A program made the translations under genes and the position numbers. Under the pieces are notes generated by a model, which searched no databases, was not told the DNA's origin, and saw only the letters and a list, made by a program, of their open reading frames with translations. From the IMG/VR virus record IMGVR_UViG_3300029448_000556, positions 1 to 20,699 of that record: a stretch of 20,699 bases of DNA. The stretch is one strand, 5' to 3'. This document shows positions 17,922 to 20,699 of the stretch, one piece after another (positions within the stretch are counted from its first letter, which is position 1; the number at the start of each line of letters is the position of its first letter). The DNA comes from a virus.

Positions 17922-20699
17922 ACAATCTTTAGGGTTAGAATCTGTACCTTTCTTTAAAAAACCATTAGATGCTAGTGAGTCAGACCGTATTGTAGGTCAA
18001 GATGATGCTGGTAATTTTGTGTATCAAACATTTTTAGGTAACAGATATACTGTAGCCCGTGACCCTGATCAACGTACTACCCGTACAAAGATTGAAGAAG
18101 ATGTTATACCTGCAGTAAAAGCTTATGCAGAAAACCCAAGGCTACCCACAGGAGAAGAGGTAGTAGGTGCAGGTAAAGCTATAGTAGAAGGTGCAGTAGA
18201 AACAGCAAGTATTCCCGGTGATCTACTTACAGGTAAACGTAGTCCTACAGATGTACAAATGGGAGATGTTTTTGATATTGCTGGTGGTGCTGCTGTAGGA
18301 GCAAGTACACAGACTCTTCCTGATAATGCTGTTGGAAGTATGGTAGGTGCTTTCAGACGTAAAGAAAAACCTTATGTTGAAAAATCTATTGGTATTAATC
18401 CTGACCTAGATAAAACTTTATCTTTAAAAGATGCGTTTGGTGAAGAAGGTGTGGAAAATTTTTATAGTATTAAAAACCCTGCACGTTCTGGACGTTTTGC
18501 TATTGCCAATCAAATTTTTGACGGTGTAAACATAGAAGATTTCTTAGAAAATGTGTACTCAAAGTTAGACACTAAAAAACTTTCTGAACCCCGTGTTCAA
18601 AGTAAATTTTTATCCTCTTCAGGGGAAGATATAATTAAAGAGTATTCTGATAGATTAGTTTTAAATGCTTCAGAAGATATTGAAGCTAAAGGTGTTTCCG
18701 TTCCAGACAGGGTTTCTGAAGCTTTATCTGATAACTTTACAACACTAGTAGATAATCTTCGTCACCAACAGTTTAATCTTGATAAAAAAGCTAGATTTAA
18801 CGTCGGTACATATGATGTATATCCTGTTAAAGATAATATTTTTGTGCCAACAGAAACAGAACTAGCATTTCCCTCTACTCGTTTAGAACCAAAAACAAAT
18901 ACTTCTTTTTCTTACCCAACACAAACTATAAACCTTAGTGGTCCTATCAGCTCCTATGTAGAGACAATGAATATACCTAAAAAAGGTATAACAGCTAATA
19001 ACTTTTTAAAAGAGATACGAAATAATTTAAATGTTCCAGTAAGAGTTTTTCCAGACAGTTTTGTTGATAGTAGTAAAAGATACACTAGAGAAGAACTTCT
19101 TGACCTTGTTGAACAAAAAGAATTTAAAGTAAAAGCACAAGAACAAAGCCGCAATAAACTGGATCAAAGACAAAATAAAGCTGGTTTTACATATGGGGAT
19201 GAACAAGAATATTTCTTTATGAACATTGCAGCTACTACAGGTGCAGGTAAAATTACTCCAAGAAGACAACATTCATCTAGGGATGACATAGGGCATGTTC
19301 GTGGTTCTATTATTACTCCTAATGTAAACTCTCCGTATTCAAGCTCAGGGGCAATAACAGATTTTAATGATGTTACAGAAAATAAACCTTTTCTATTAGC
19401 AGAAGAGTTTCAATCTGATCTGTACCAAAAAGGGTACAAAAAAACTAATCTTAAGTTTATGCAAGAAGCAGTTGAACGTTACTATGGTGGGGTTTCTAAA
19501 AAAGTTCAAAAAGTTATTGAAGATAGTTCTCTTGCAGCAAATAAAATAAATCTTCCTGCTGTTAATGATTATGGTTATATTAGAAATAATACAATGATTA
19601 TTACTGACGAAGCCATAGAAAGAACTATGAAGGATGCTACAGAGCGTGGATATATTGGTGGTGACACTTTTGACAGTATTAGTTTTTCTGTTGATAGATT
19701 AAAAGGTGTAGAGACAGATGAAGTTTTTAAACCTGCGTATTTAGATGCTAAAAGAATAGAAAACACTGTAAGGATGCTTGCTGAAAAAGGTGTTAGTATT
19801 AACCTGCCAGAAACAGAAGTTTTTAAAGGAGAGCTGTTTTCTCCTCCACCAGTAGACGTAGAAACTATTTTTAAGGTTGATCCCCTATCTTTGTCTAACT
19901 CTTCTTTTATTGCAGATCAATTAACCTTTTTAGACTCTAAAGCATTAGCTTCTCCACAGATTTTATTCAGAGTGCAAAGTATGGACCCTGATACAGCAGA
20001 AATATTTAACACTACTACTATAGGAGAATTAAACGCTGCAACACAAGAGTGGTTAGAATCTAAAGCTAAAGATGATTTTGTACCTATTTTAATTGAAGAT
20101 ATAGTAGAAGATTTAAGTGAAACTAATGCAGAAAGAATGGGTAGGGGAGATAGAATTACTGCAGACGATATTGGGGGCAGAAGTGGTGGAACTATTGGCG
20201 ACCTCGGCACTATATCTGAAGTTGCAGAAAACCTTGTTCGTAAAAAATTAGGACTTGATTTTACAGAAACCTCTGCCGAAGATATATATTCTTCAAGGTA
20301 TGTAAATTACCCTGATAATACTGAGGGTTATTTTAGACTTATAAATGCTTACAGTGATTTAATATATCAACAAGTATCTTTTCCCGAAGACACCGTTAAT
20401 GTTCTGGGTAAATTAAGTGTAACAAAAAAGACTGACGACAAACAAATTAAAAAACTAGAAGACTACATAACAAAAACTACTCAGGGTATTCTTGATTATA
20501 GAACTAAAATTGTAGATCAAGAAAACAAAATAGATAAACACTTTGAAAAATTTGTAAGTAAACTTGATGGAACAGAAGTTACACCAGTAAAAGGACGACC
20601 AGATTTTTCAGTTACACTAAAACCTGAACAAGCTAAAGTTTTGCTTAGGGATGCTTACAAAGGCTTAAAAAGAAATACAAACGACTTCCAAGGTTTAGA
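17914..20699 (+). CDS. giant polyvalent-type virion protein, N-terminal 928 residues (open at window end)
   Basis: From ATG 17914 the frame stays open to the window end (928 codons plus 2 bases), so the full protein exceeds 100 kDa. Residues about 85-150 are glycine/alanine-rich (VVGAGKAIVEGAVETASIPG, then DVFDIAGGAAVGAST), as in N-termini of marine-phage internal proteins. H461 (GHVRGSII) and E497-D502 (LLAEEFQSDLYQKGY) resemble the AHxR ... EEIQSDWHQ pattern of phage large polyvalent proteins, which are often injected with the DNA. The C-terminal part seen is coiled-coil-like (KKLEDYITKTTQGILDYRTK). Codon use is very A/T-rich. Placement after the portal fits an ejected internal or head-associated protein. 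Confidence 0.7.
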   Translation, partial: MAEQSLGLESVPFFKKPLDASESDRIVGQDDAGNFVYQTFLGNRYTVARDPDQRTTRTKIEEDVIPAVKAYAENPRLPTGEEVVGAGKAIVEGAVETASIPGDLLTGKRSPTDVQMGDVFDIAGGAAVGASTQTLPDNAVGSMVGAFRRKEKPYVEKSIGINPDLDKTLSLKDAFGEEGVENFYSIKNPARSGRFAIANQIFDGVNIEDFLENVYSKLDTKKLSEPRVQSKFLSSSGEDIIKEYSDRLVLNASEDIEAKGVSVPDRVSEALSDNFTTLVDNLRHQQFNLDKKARFNVGTYDVYPVKDNIFVPTETELAFPSTRLEPKTNTSFSYPTQTINLSGPISSYVETMNIPKKGITANNFLKEIRNNLNVPVRVFPDSFVDSSKRYTREELLDLVEQKEFKVKAQEQSRNKLDQRQNKAGFTYGDEQEYFFMNIAATTGAGKITPRRQHSSRDDIGHVRGSIITPNVNSPYSSSGAITDFNDVTENKPFLLAEEFQSDLYQKGYKKTNLKFMQEAVERYYGGVSKKVQKVIEDSSLAANKINLPAVNDYGYIRNNTMIITDEAIERTMKDATERGYIGGDTFDSISFSVDRLKGVETDEVFKPAYLDAKRIENTVRMLAEKGVSINLPETEVFKGELFSPPPVDVETIFKVDPLSLSNSSFIADQLTFLDSKALASPQILFRVQSMDPDTAEIFNTTTIGELNAATQEWLESKAKDDFVPILIEDIVEDLSETNAERMGRGDRITADDIGGRSGGTIGDLGTISEVAENLVRKKLGLDFTETSAEDIYSSRYVNYPDNTEGYFRLINAYSDLIYQQVSFPEDTVNVLGKLSVTKKTDDKQIKKLEDYITKTTQGILDYRTKIVDQENKIDKHFEKFVSKLDGTEVTPVKGRPDFSVTLKPEQAKVLLRDAYKGLKRNTNDFQGL

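Overview
The window looks like about 20.7 kb of a temperate tailed-phage genome (Caudoviricetes), or a prophage fragment. It encodes a tyrosine integrase, a two-component terminase, a portal, a lysis cassette and a very large virion-type protein, with no ribosomal or housekeeping genes. AT-rich composition, many small lysine-rich proteins and several families I associate with marine phages suggest a marine host. A GcrA-like DNA-binding protein hints at an alphaproteobacterium. Both host statements are inference.

Left arm (1-7419, all minus strand). Reading leftwards from 7419: one unrecognised 163-aa gene; a structured non-coding stretch (6459-6927) with a plus-strand intrinsic terminator, a tRNA-like fold and a minus-strand intrinsic terminator; a tight run of tiny genes joined by ATGA/TAATG/TGATG overlaps (6458-5340) that includes the GcrA-like protein; a two-HTH coiled-coil protein; a 538-aa cysteine/acid-rich protein translationally coupled to a clan-MH zinc peptidase; then the integrase, a 43-aa helical protein, a two-helix membrane protein and flavin-dependent thymidylate synthase ThyX, cut by the window edge.

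Centre (7420-8976). About 1.5 kb without a convincing gene. It holds eleven same-strand copies of ACATAAT, a 14-bp tandem repeat, G-runs beside a 12-bp palindrome, and a very strong sigma70-type promoter (TTGACA-16-TATAAT) with an array of TACTTWAAGTA palindromes in and after it. A 44-bp piece of this array recurs in front of the integrase gene. This is the best candidate for the replication origin and/or the lysis-lysogeny control region.

Right arm (8977-20699, all plus strand). A lysis module (two-helix membrane protein, three-helix GTA-type holin, M15 endolysin) comes first. It is followed by a cluster of very basic small proteins (including KKKGYAKGG repeats and a DUF5872-like protein), terminase small subunit, an overlapping helix-turn-helix protein, terminase large subunit, portal, a 64-aa protein, and the first 928 codons of a giant protein with an EE-x-QSD motif typical of phage polyvalent proteins.

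The two arms are transcribed divergently from the central region. Shared operator-like palindromes at the late promoter and at the integrase suggest one regulator controls both; no gene in the window can be assigned as that regulator with confidence.
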